NCBI GenBank assembly: GCA_036927565.1
Contig: JAYESD010000004.1
Location: 94,368,942 to 94,432,941 of the forward strand
Source: Tuctoria greenei
Taxonomy: Eukaryota; Streptophyta; Magnoliopsida; Poales; Poaceae
Direction of reading: 5' to 3'
DNA: 64,000 bases
Part shown: one piece after another, positions 42,613 through 53,405 of the stretch
Layout of the letters: every line of letters starts with the position of its first letter
Numbering within the stretch: position 1 is the stretch's first letter
Position numbers and translations under genes: made by a program
The notes under the pieces: model-generated
The model's input: the letters and a program-made list of their open reading frames with translations, nothing else
Database searches by the model: none
Told to the model about the DNA's origin: nothing

Positions 42613-44802
42613 CAACCCCACCCCTTGGCTTGACATCTATTTGCCACTTTTCCACCTCACCCAAACCCTATCTCGTGATTAGCCACCACCAAGGAGGGAG
42701 AAAGAGATCTAGAGCAAGAAGAAGAAGAGGAGGAAACGAAATAGGATCAAGATCTCCATCAACTTCGCGTTCTTTGTCAACAATCCACCTTCAAGTTCTT
42801 CATCAACCCTAGATCGTCAAGATCCATGTGTTACCTCCAAGACCCTTGATTCTTTGGAGTCTTAGACACATGGTATACCTTCTATTCTCTTTTCCTTAAG
42901 TGAATTCATTCCCAAATCTCCAAATTCACGTTGATCTAGAAAACCCTAATCTGCTGTTCTCGCGCAGTGCGGACTTGTCCGGTCCCTAGCGGACTAGTCT
43001 GATCTTCCTGGTTAAATTGTGTTGAATTAAATCTCAAATTTGATCGAATCAACTCCAAACCTGTATAAACTTGTTAATAGCTATTAGAACTAGTTAGTGA
43101 TCATTAAAAGCAACTCATTAACAAGTTCCACCTTGCATTTGCATTAACCATGCATGTCATGTCATGTTGAGTAATATTTGAGCACTTTTTGATTGTGTTT
43201 CTTATCTTGTATGTTTTTTTGTGCGGATTAGACAGATTTGCGCTAGAGAGTGCCGCGGAGGACCTCCAACACCAAAAGTTTGAAGGCTTTGACCCGAACA
43301 ATTCCCAAGAGCAAGGCAAGTGTCCTTGAAGCATATTGATCCTATTTTGAAATAAATGTTTTGTTTACAAACTGCATGCTTGTGTCAATTTGATGGGAAT
43401 CCTATGGTATGAAGTTTACTAGATTTGTATAACCACCCTTGTCACCTGGAATTTATGGTAGAGAGTCGGGATGAGCTTTTTACCCTTTTTGCTTCGCTTA
43501 ATTAATTGGGATGGGAAAACAACACTACACATTCAATTATGCATTGATGAGATTATGGTTAATATGAACTGGTTAACATGATATGGTAATGGGTGATCTA
43601 AGCAAGCCTGTTATGTAGATGGGTTGGATGTTAGGTTAGTTTCGCTTGCTTTAGATCTAAGGACCGGTTTATAGAGAGGCCATCCAGGATTTATTGTGCC
43701 ACCACGAGGCCAAGTATGGGTGCAGTGTAGCTGATTAATTAGGGCTTTGCTAGTGCTGTTTGGACCATTAAGGATGCTCAGGGAAGGGGTAGTCGGATTG
43801 GGTTTGTTGATGATTGGTGGGACTACCATGGGATCTGAATGGCTCAAGAGGGGCCCTTGGTTGCAGATGTGCTCAGTTGGAGGCATCGCCACCGGTGAAA
43901 CCTCAGTGGGTCTAAATAGGCTAGTAATCCCTTTGTAAAAAATATTTTGTAATCTCTTAGCCACACACCTAAGGAAGTGTTAGACGACATAATTGAGATT
44001 CTATAATCATCGAAAGGTGATGAAATCACAAACACGTGGGTAAAGCGGTACAACCTCTACAGATTGTGTCTAAAAACTATCATGATAGCCGTGCTCCCGG
44101 TTATGAGAAACTTGGACCCTCACATGATTAGGAGAAATTTGGTTATGGTTATGGTTTGGTAATGATTACGGTTGGAAATTTGGTTATGGATGGTTATGGA
44201 TTAAATTCTTTTATTGATTATGGTTATTTGTAATGAGAAATCTAGAATATAGATGATGGTAATGAATATAAACTGTTATTATGATGATTACATGGTTTAT
44301 GATGGGTTTATTTCACACACATATAATACATTGCTTTTCAAATGTTTTAATGTACTTTTCAGCACTTAGCCTTTATTAATGTTGCCATTTGAATCAGCTA
44401 CATGTCATACTTTCCACACTTGCTGAGTACGACATGTACTCACCCTTGCAATCCCCCCCCCCAACAGTTGCAGGTCAGGATTGAGAGTTTAACGATGATA
44501 ATGCGGAGTTCTAGGCCATGTCTACCGTCAGCTTTGCCTGTGGAGTGTAGGAGTTGCGCTATACCCTATTTGCTTATGCTGCTTATTAGTTTATTTCCGC
44601 TGCATTTGTTCAAACTTGTCATTAATATTTATTAGTGCTTGTATTCGAGGATGATCTGATTGTGTAATAAAAATTGGTTAATAAATCTTGTTTTGTGGTA
44701 ATTTTCTGTATACTCTTTTGTGAATGCACTCGTGTATGTGTGTTGAACGTCATGGGCACACATATGCATTCACTTGGTTCATTTTTGGAATCGGGTGTCA
44801 CA

Positions 44803-45065
44803 AATTGGTAAGAGCCATAGGTTGACCATAGGGTGCAACCTAGATAGAATGGACACTTTAGAGCACATAGGAGCACTCAAGAATCAATGTGTTTTTGTTT
44901 GGTATGTTGTTTTCTATATATTGTTTGCTTGTGTGCTTAATAGAGGATTTTGGGATGCTTTAGCATTGCCATGTTTACCTAGTATAGCTAGTTGCTTAGT
45001 TTCATATCCCTTGATGCATATAGTTGGGGACGTCTTCTAAATTCTTATGTCTTGCTTTTCTTCAG
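44803..45065 (+). other. RT-7 leader with primer-binding site
   Basis: TGGTA-AGAGCC at 44806-44816 is the tRNA-Met site with a two-base deletion (TC lost), which should weaken priming. The remaining leader carries no gene and ends at the gag ATG. Confidence 0.75.
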
Positions 45066-46103
45066 ATGGTGAGGACTCGCAACCAGAGGGATGGCAGTGA
45101 TGAGGAGGAGAACAATGGAGCACCTCAAAACAACAATGGACGAAGACCTGCTCATGGAGCTATCAACATTGAGCGGCTTTTGGCTATGCAGAACCAGCTC
45201 ATGCAGACCATGATACAAACAATGGGACACCTACAGGCTGGTAACAACAACAATCAGCCCCACATTCCTCCACCACCACCCCCGCCTCCTCATAACCGGT
45301 TGGGAGAGTTTATGAGGACTAGGCCGTCGACCTTTGCCGAAGCCGCTGACGGTCAGGATGCTGATGAATTGCTCAAGTCTGTGGAGAAGAAGCTTGCTAT
45401 CGTTCAATGCAGTGACCGGGAGAAGGTTCGATTTGCTTCTCATCAACTAGTTGGAGTAGCTACCAATTGGTGGGATTCCTTATGCAATGCTCATGAGAAT
45501 CAGGAGAGAATCACTTGGGCCGAATTCAAGGAGAGCTTCCGTTCTCATTATGTGCCGGAAGGAGTCATGCTTTTGAAGAAGCAGGAATTTGAGAACTTGA
45601 GGCAAGGAAGATCAAGTGTTGGTGAATATCTCAACAAATTCACTCAACTTTCAAGGTATGCCCCTCAAGATGTTAGTCGGGACAGCCAGAAGCAGTATTT
45701 GTTCATGAGGGGCCTTAACAATGAAATCTAAGTGCAATTGCTCAATTGTGATTATGCTAACTTCAAGAAGCTTGTTGACAAAGCAATTGTGGTGGAGAAC
45801 AAGGTCCGTAAGATGGAGCAAGACAACAAGAGGAAGGCACCATATCAAGGAAAACAACAAGGAAGTAATGTGCGCCCTCGCTTTGCACCATCTAATGTGC
45901 CATATTACAGCTCCTCTTCTCTTGTACATCGCCCTGGATTTGCACCACACCCAACTCAGTTTGTGCAACAGCGCCCTGTCATGCAAGCACCTAGGCCTCC
46001 AATGCCTTTTGCACCTCGTGCCAACTTTCCTGGTGCAAATGTTCAGACCCAAGCTCGTCCCAATAATTATGGTGCAGCAAATAAGTGCTACACATGTGGA
46101 TAA
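45066..46103 (+). pseudogene. RT-7 gag
   Basis: The ATG at 45066 starts MVRTRNQRDGSDEEENNG. The capsid part keeps VATNWWDSLCNAHENQERI, absent from RT-4, and GRSSVGEYLNKFTQLSRYAP. A TAA at 45729-45731 interrupts the frame after MRGLNNEI. The same frame resumes with QLLNCDYANFKKLVDKAIVV and the basic Pro-rich tail, ending at a TAA inside the zinc knuckle (CYTCG, stop, then VGHFAHQC). Confidence 0.88.
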
Positions 46104-46486
46104 GTTGGACACTTTGCACATCAATGTCCAAGTCAGGCCTTGGTCAAGGAAGCAATGCGCCAAGGCAAAACCCGAGACCCAATGGAGGAGCACCGCAAGG
46201 AAACCGTGGACAGCAGAATTTTGCTCGTGGCAACGTGAACCATGTCTCTACAGAGGATGATCAACAAGCGGATCACGTGGTGATTGGTATGTTTCTTGCA
46301 AACTCCAACCTGGCGACTATGTTATTTGATTCTGGAGCATCGCATTCATTCATTACGTCGAAATGTGTTGCCAAGCATAGTTTTCCTATCTCTCATATGA
46401 AGTTTACTCTATTGGTTAAGTCTCCTGGAGGAGATATGAGGACAAATATAGTATGTCCAAAAGTAAGCCTTAGAAAAGGGGGGTAG
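46085..46486 (+). pseudogene. RT-7 protease
   Basis: After a frameshift following the zinc knuckle, the frame reads KSGLGQGSNAPRQNPRPNG, the conserved GMFLANSNLATMLFDSGASH with the catalytic DSG, and SHMKFTLLVKSPGGDMRTNI. It ends at 46486 after a short insertion in the G run (AAAGGGGGG). The remainder of the domain is in the next frame. Confidence 0.85.
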
Positions 46487-47170
46487 ATTTCTTCGCCAAC
46501 CTCATTTTCTTGGATTATCAAGGTTGGACATTATACTTGGTATGGATTGGTTGAGGAAGAACAATGGAGTCCTTGAGTGTGCCACGAAGACGGTGATGTT
46601 GACCAATGAAGAAGGGATGACTGTAGAATTTGAAGCATCTCAAACCACACCAAGGCAATTGGAACTGAACCATATGGACAGTACCACAATTGAGGAGATT
46701 CCGGTGGTGTGTGAATTTTTGGATGTTTTTCCGGACGAGTTGCCAGGTATGCCACCTGATCGAGACATTGAGTTTGTTACTGATTTAATACATGGAACTG
46801 CACCAATAGCTAAGAGGTCGTATAGGATGCCTCCTAAGGAATTAGCAGAGCTCAAGAAGCAGATTAAAGAGCAACTAGGGAAAGGTTTTATTCGCCCCAG
46901 TTGTTCACCTTGGGGAGCGCCCGTTCTATTTGTGGACAAGAAGGATTGGTCACAAAGGATGTGCATGGATTACCAAGCTCTCAATGAAGTGACAATTAAG
47001 AACAAGTACACCTTGCGACGTATAGAAGACTTGTTTGATTTGATGAAGGGTGCTTGTATATTCTCCAAGATTGATTTGAGGTCTGGATATTTTCAAATGA
47101 AGATAAGATCGTCGGACATACCTAAGACAGCATTCAGGACATGGTATGAATCTTATGAGTACACCATGAT
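46487..47170 (+). pseudogene. RT-7 reverse transcriptase, truncated
   Basis: MDIILGMDWLRKNNGVLECA ends the protease. CEFLDVFPDELPGMPPDRDI links to RT, with GFIRPSCSPWGAPVLFVDKK, NEVTIKNKYTLRRIEDLFDL and SKIDLRSGYFQMKIRSSDIP. The frame runs to ESYEYTM, where RT-9 begins. No stop occurs in these 215 codons. Fingers and part of the palm are present; the catalytic Asp pair is not. Confidence 0.88.
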
Positions 47171-47266
47171 TGATGAGTAAGTTTAGGCCCGATCTTCCGA
47201 AAGGTAAAGTCGATTGTGGTGGAGAACTCAACGTTGATAATCCGCGGCACTCGAGTGGTTCGAGTA
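47171..47266 (-). repeat. RT-9 3' LTR, distal piece
   Basis: Minus-strand sequence ending CATCA at 47171 pairs with the TGATG start of the same LTR at 62445, giving the inverted termini expected of one LTR split by RT-8. The flanking bases of RT-8 (GAGTA here, TAGTA at 61906-61910) are a near-perfect target duplication. Confidence 0.7.
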
Positions 47267-50200
47267 TCTGTGGGGACCGGAGTCCACACCTCCGAGGATC
47301 TCATTGGGTGGTGCCGTGCGATGCGGCACCTAACAGCACACACGGAAAGGATACCAAAACATATAAAATTTTCATTTCATAATAAGAAGAGTTTACAAAA
47401 GAGTGTATCACAGGGGTACACACGCAGCGGAAAAATACATACTCGTAATCTCACCTAACTAAGCAGGACAGAAGACGTCCATGCCCTAGGATGCTTCTCA
47501 CTAGCAACATGAAGAACATTCAGCAGCGGCGTGCCTCACATGAGATTTATCTCGACACCTCAAGTCTCATGTACAACCTGAACAGCAGAAATAAAACTAA
47601 TACCTGCAATAATTGTTAAAGTGCAAACGTGAGCATAAGGCTCAGCAAGACTAACCTGTCTCACTAGACATATGCAGTGTAAAGTCTAATCATAGGTAAG
47701 GAATAGCATAAATAGACTTGCCTACAAGTGGATCCTTATAATCAGGCTTTAAGTAGCAAATGAAATTCTCCAAGCACGGTACATCATGGGCTCCACAATC
47801 AAACAAGAAACTCTTTACCGATGATATGACATGCTCAGAGCACATAATGCTATTACAACTAAAGTATGGGGAAATTGTAAACTTTAATTTTGCTATCTCT
47901 AAATCATACAAAGTTGGAAAGCAATTATAATTCAATACAATATAATTTGCTAGGTTCTTTAGTATTTACTACGTCACGACACAGTGAACAAGTGGTACTC
48001 TATTACTGCGAGGGACAGTGATTGCAATCAGGACACACCTGAACAACACGACACACACGTCGTTAGGAAGTGTCAGCGAGCACACCCGTACCTACATAAC
48101 ACTTCAGTACTAGGCGTATATGGCCACCTTTCACGAGAAACTCGAACGCCGAGCCCGTCTCACCTCCATGAACAGAAGGTCTCCGCACGGAACACCTCAT
48201 GTGTCCGCCGACCGATTTACACCTTACTGTCCTCAACCCACCCCTATCGATGGTGAGCTAATGGGCCTCGACACCCCAGTTATCAAGTTACATCAGTTTA
48301 TTGGATTCCATATGTCCATTATGTTGCCGGTACAAGTCAAGCTTGTTCAGCGGAGCCGCACATGAAGCGGGCCTTAATCGACACAGGCAAGGCTATGCGA
48401 TCGAGACTCAGTTCTCGCTGCTTCCTATCCATTCCCTGCCCGGTCTCCAATTTCATTATATTAATCCATTTTCTATCTAACCAATCCTGTGTATGTCCTA
48501 CATCTCTCGTGAGTAGATTCCAACTACTAGACTTCTACCGGATTTCCTATGCATTAGCAAAGCAGTTACTACAGGTCAAATTGTAACTCGTTCCAACCAA
48601 TCCCTGGGATTTTTGGCCATGCAAGTGGAGTATCAATCATCCTAAACTTAATGCACAATTCATATACTACTCATCATAGTGGTAAAGCAAAATTTTATAA
48701 ACGACTTAAATGCAAACCGGGGCTTGCCTTAGTTTGCGACTCGATTAAATGTCAATTGTTAGTGGCCCTTCTGTGCAGACTCCGCCAAGGACTTCAAGTG
48801 GACACCCTGGCATCCTCCTCCAAGCGAAACTCCTCGTCGATCACCTATCATCACGTTCCTATCGACATGATATGCATATAAGTAATTAAGTAATTAAGTA
48901 ATTTAATAATAAATTCCATGGGGTTGTGTAAACTTTAAGAACGAGGAGTTTGACTAGGAAGGACAGATATGCCTCTGTTGTGTGGATGAACAAAGGATGA
49001 ACTCAAGTGGTCATAGTAGTATCGAGATGTGAATTGAAAGGTGCAATGTAAGCACACATTGCAACTTGGCACTCAACACTCAACGCTATGCCACTCAAGG
49101 ACGATACAGCTGAATGGTGTGGAAGTGTTGGACTGGTAGTGTAAGGATCACCTAAGTGTCAAGGTGGCATCGAAAGCTTGCATATGAGTGGAGTGTACAA
49201 GACGAAGGTCGTGACTTAATAGTCGACCAATGAAGTTGTTCTAACTCGTAAAGGACTAAACCTAGTCATAGATGAGAAGTGTTGCCGCGGGGTTCAAGAA
49301 TAGGATGAATCAAGGTGGAACGCTAGCGATACTTGGAAGTGAAGTGATATCAACATTGCTTGGACTCAAAGAGTCATAACAAGCCCTATTAATCTGATGT
49401 GAGTACCAAGACAACATTGAAATGACTTTTTGGTAAAGTAGTTTCTACGGCAAGCTTCTTGAGCATCGTTCAAGTGCTTACACGACAACACTAATGTAGT
49501 GTCTCCCGCAAGCTTGTCTAGGTGAGCTCGATAAGCTCTTGGGACTTAAACATGATGCGAGACCTTGCCGTGAAGGCATGCTTTTCCATCTCGAGAAGAT
49601 CGTCTTAGCGAGGTCCACATCAACCCGGACTCGTCAATGGGGTGAGCGGAATCCCGAACACCACCTTGTGAGTCTTAAGGCTAGTGATGTCGACTCGGTT
49701 GTTGATAAGCGACTCGACGTACCTGTCGTCGAAGAAATGGTACACCAAGTTAACAAATCCCGTGATCGGCTACATAACATCCTCGACACAACCAAGGAAC
49801 TCTTATCCAAGGTTCCCCTTGGTCTAGTCCTCCTTGTTGGTCGCAACGTTCTTGCATCCTCAACTCCAGGTCATCAATGATCACCGACACACCTGGTTTG
49901 ACCTAGAAGGCATTTTATCGAGCACCTTGGCTACACTTAGGACTTGATTGCTCTCACAACGACTAAAACCTAATTTGGCTTGACAACCATTGTACGACGA
50001 GTCGTGCTGGTGTTCCAGCACCACACTCATCACATGCATCCTTCATTTTGAAGCCAGGGCACGATGACGGCTCGGAACGTCACGATGATGTCATGTGGTC
50101 AACGGCGTCAACACGGCTCATGGTGGAGCATCACAAACATGCACGGACAAGTTAACGCGATCCAAAAGACAAAGAAGGTCTACTTGGGGACTCCTATAGG

Positions 50201-52108
50201 AATGATATTAACGCAGAACATGGACGTACGACTTGATGACACATGAGTACCATTAGCGGTCACTACGAACGGACTTCGTTGACGTCAAGGAAGACATTTC
50301 AGGGCAAGGCTCACCTTGTAGGCATTTCACCGAACATCTTGTGTGTGTACTTGATTTTCGTTACTTCATCATCGTTCAAAGGGCATCTTGGCACTTAGGC
50401 TTGTCGGTCGCAATATAATTCTACCCCTGCATCACATACCAGTTCTAAACATCACAAAGTTGTTTCTTTCCTCGTGAACATTTCATCGAACACCTTGGCT
50501 GCAGCACTGTCCCAACTAATCTTTGCACAATTCAGAGCTAACCTTGAACCAATTGTTGTTGCCGTTATGTCTTTCACGTGTTCCTGCATCTTACGAATCA
50601 CATCCACCACTCCCAACACTGCTTGGACATGGATCGTGAGAAGAACGCCGTGACGACAACAAGTCGACAATGACATCTGAAATGGCACATGGGAAGCGTG
50701 GCCAAGGCGCGGACAGCAGGCCTGGGCGGCGAGTGGACGGCCGGCGTGGAAAGGTGCGGCGCAGAGGGGCGCGACAGAGACGCGCGCGGAAGGGGGCAGC
50801 TGGGACGGCGGCATGCAGAGGCCGGGAACGGCGCGGCCGGGGCAGGCGCGGGCGTGCGGCGAGCGGCGCGCAAGGCGGTGCCGTGAGCGGCTGGCGGGGA
50901 GGCGCGCACGGCTAGGGAGATGAGGAGGCGGAGCAGCGCGCTCGAGCAGGGTGGTGGCAAGGGAGGCACGCGGGCCGGCGGCGAAGCGGCGCTGTGCGCG
51001 AGGCGCACACGGCGTCGACGGCGCACGGGAATGGTGTCCATCGCGCGGTGGCCGTGGACGGCGAGCTGACGCGCGGGCCAGTGGCGGGCTGGGCGCCAGG
51101 GAGGTGCGGTGCAGAGACGGCACTGGAGGCGGGCGGCTTCGGCTCGGGCGCGCGGCGAGGAGCACGGCGTCGGTGGGGAGGCGAGCGGAAGTGGGGTGCG
51201 ACCGGGAGATGGCAAGCGGATGCGATGGAGTGCCGTGGGACGGTGGAGTCGGGCGGCTAGATAAAGGCGACATTTCCATCTCCGTGGCACATGCAGCGCG
51301 CCTGCGTGGAGGCAGGGGAGGAGGTACCGACCTGACTGGTGGGGACCACCTGTGGGACCCACCTGCCTCACTCTTCTTCCAAATTTCAAATAGGGCTAAC
51401 AAATATGCTTCAAAAATATTAAATTTTTGGCCCAATGACTAAATAAAATATGAAGAATTTTATGGTGCGACCAGATTTCAAAACTGAGCAAGTTGAATTT
51501 TGAACTCAGGTTTGAATTTGAATTCAAGCGGTGATACTTGATTCAATGAAATAAATAGTAGATTAGGTTCAAAAATCCTGAAACTTTGAAGTTAACCTTT
51601 TTGAACCATAAGGGACCTCAGGAAAAATTTGGAGTTGATTTGGACAAGGTTGAGCACAAAGTTTAAATTTGAAGTCGACGTTGATTAAACTCTCAGTATG
51701 TGTCCGATAAATGGGAAACGTGCTTCAAAAATTTTGAAACTTTACTGAGAGTCTATTTGGAATGTTAGAAGGTCATGAAAAAAAATTTACAGCCTTAGAT
51801 TTGAGTTTTTTTGAATGTCCCATTTTAGGGTTGGAATAATTCCTTTTTCTTTCTCTCTATTTTGTTTTCTTTTCTCCTTTAATTTTTCATTGAAAATGTG
51901 AATACTTGGAAATTAGGGATTTTACACCTTAAGTTCCAATATACATTAGCAAACATGTTCTGTATGTAAAATTTTAGCAAGTCCCTATTTTAAGTGAACA
52001 TTGGTTAACTCATATGGTTCATGTGAGTTTGGATTTCCAAGTCCATTTTCAAAATTTTTAAGTTCGCATTTTTGCGTTTTTGGTTCTTCTGAAAAACGGG
52101 CTTTTACA
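47267..52108 (-). repeat. RT-8 3' LTR
   Basis: It starts TCTGTGGGGACCGG and ends GGGCTTTTACA on the plus strand. It includes a GC-rich block (about 50690-51270) and an AT-rich segment near 51400-52100. No retroelement protein is encoded. Apparent open frames at 49539 and 50452 also occur, altered, in the other LTR. Confidence 0.92.
50690..51270 (-). other. GC-rich block in RT-8 LTR with long open frame
   Basis: A sharply GC-rich, CpG-rich segment lies in otherwise AT-rich DNA. A 327-codon minus-strand frame (51435-50452) spans it: the middle is Arg/Pro/Ala/Ser low complexity, while the end (VVDVIRKMQEHVKDITATTI, then GSRLALNCAKISWDSAAAKV) looks more like ordinary protein. The second LTR carries the block at about 60480-61050 with a shortened frame. 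It could be a captured 5' gene end or simply GC-driven openness; I cannot tell. Confidence 0.4.
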
Positions 52109-53319
52109 ATCCTTCCCCCTTAAAGGAATCTCGTCTCGAGATTCTAACAAGTAGAATAACAGAAACGATGAGGGGACGATCCATAAAAGAGGGTCATTGA
52201 CTAAGGAAAATGACAATGCCGTTAAAGACTTGGGTTCTATGAAATAGTGATTATCTTCAGGCATCTTAAGAAACTATAAAGTCTGCTTCAAGTGATTCCA
52301 GTCTTTAGGTTGATAACCTTGACAGGAAGCTCGACATGACAATATCACATCGTAAAACTTTCACGTCTGTTACTAAACCTTTATTGCTGTACCCTTACAC
52401 CGGCGTGACATCCTGTTCTGTCCTAGTCTTGACTTGAAGAATCAGCACTTGTTCTCTGCTTCTCTAAGTTACCATGATAGTTTAAAACTATCTATGCATT
52501 GATTCTTGGTTGCTTGGTTGGTTTTGCATAGGTCCTTATAACTTAATGTGGTATTTCCCTTGACATGAGTTAATATGGTTTACGAGGTTAAACAACAATC
52601 ATTAACCTTGTTTGATGTTTAGTCAACCATAGGATTCCTTAGCCGTAGCATAAGAGTAGCAAGACACCCAACACTCTTACGTGATGAAAACAACAGGAAT
52701 ACGAAGATATGGCGACTACACGGTTTTTGGGTATATCAACATCTTCAAACAATAGAAATAGAAGAGGAAGACCCTTTGTGGTGGCACATGAGGATTTAAA
52801 GATTCAGCATCCTCATATGTTTCAACACAGCAAAGAACTCAATCATATGGTAACTACAAGGTAATTAGTGTAGCAAGGTTACCATATAACAACGCAAGAT
52901 CTTAGATGGGCCCAAAGAGTTTCACGAGGTTGATAATTGAATGGTATCCATATGAGTAAGGAGATTTCATGGATTTTACAAGGTTGATCATCGAACTGAT
53001 GACCACTCGATGACGAACGGTATAGTTGCAACAATCAAGGTACTTGAACCTAAACAAGTCAAGGATGGAAGTCCAAGTGTTCGTTTAGTTGCAAGTGAGG
53101 TTGAGTAATTGGTTTCCCAAGTATTACTCAATGAAAAGGAGATCAACAATGTAAGAAGTCAAATGAAGATGGTGAAATGACCGTAGTCATTAGGCACTTT
53201 AGAATAGTTTGAATGGGGTACAAAGTCTTGCTCTAAATTTTAGTATTATCATGCATTCTATCATTGGTGTTACATTGGTAATGATGCTTCATGACGCATC
53301 ATATGTTGTATGGTGCAAT

Positions 53320-53405
53320 GAATATGCATATGGTATGGTGCAAATGGTGCATATGTATGGTGCAAATGATGCATATGTATGGTGCAAATGGTGCACATGC
53401 GTGGT
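53320..53405. repeat. Short tandem repeat, about 30-bp unit
   Basis: Three to four copies of GCATATGTATGGTGCAAATG with variants (GCACATGCGTGGTGC). It gives rise to the spurious repetitive translation MVQMVHMYGAN. Confidence 0.85.

Larger units (their letters stand above)
41936..44802 (+). repeat. RT-7 5' LTR
   Basis: Collinear with the reverse complement of the RT-4 LTR. CACCCTCATTTTCATGCATC (41941) corresponds to its start and ATCGGGTGTCACA (44802) to its end. It contains the palindrome array, TATA box and a C run (about 10) at 44453-44462. Confidence 0.88.
41936..47170 (+). mobile_element. RT-7: Tekay/Del-type chromovirus, 5' part
   Basis: Same family as RT-4 on the opposite strand. It has a 5' LTR of about 2.87 kb, a PBS variant at 44806-44816, gag, zinc knuckle, protease and the first half of RT. 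The RT is cut at 47170 by RT-9, before the catalytic FIDD block; the rest must lie to the right of the window. Stops in gag and zinc knuckle and frameshifts show it is inactive. The first LTR bases differ from TGTAA, so the left edge is approximate. Confidence 0.9.
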
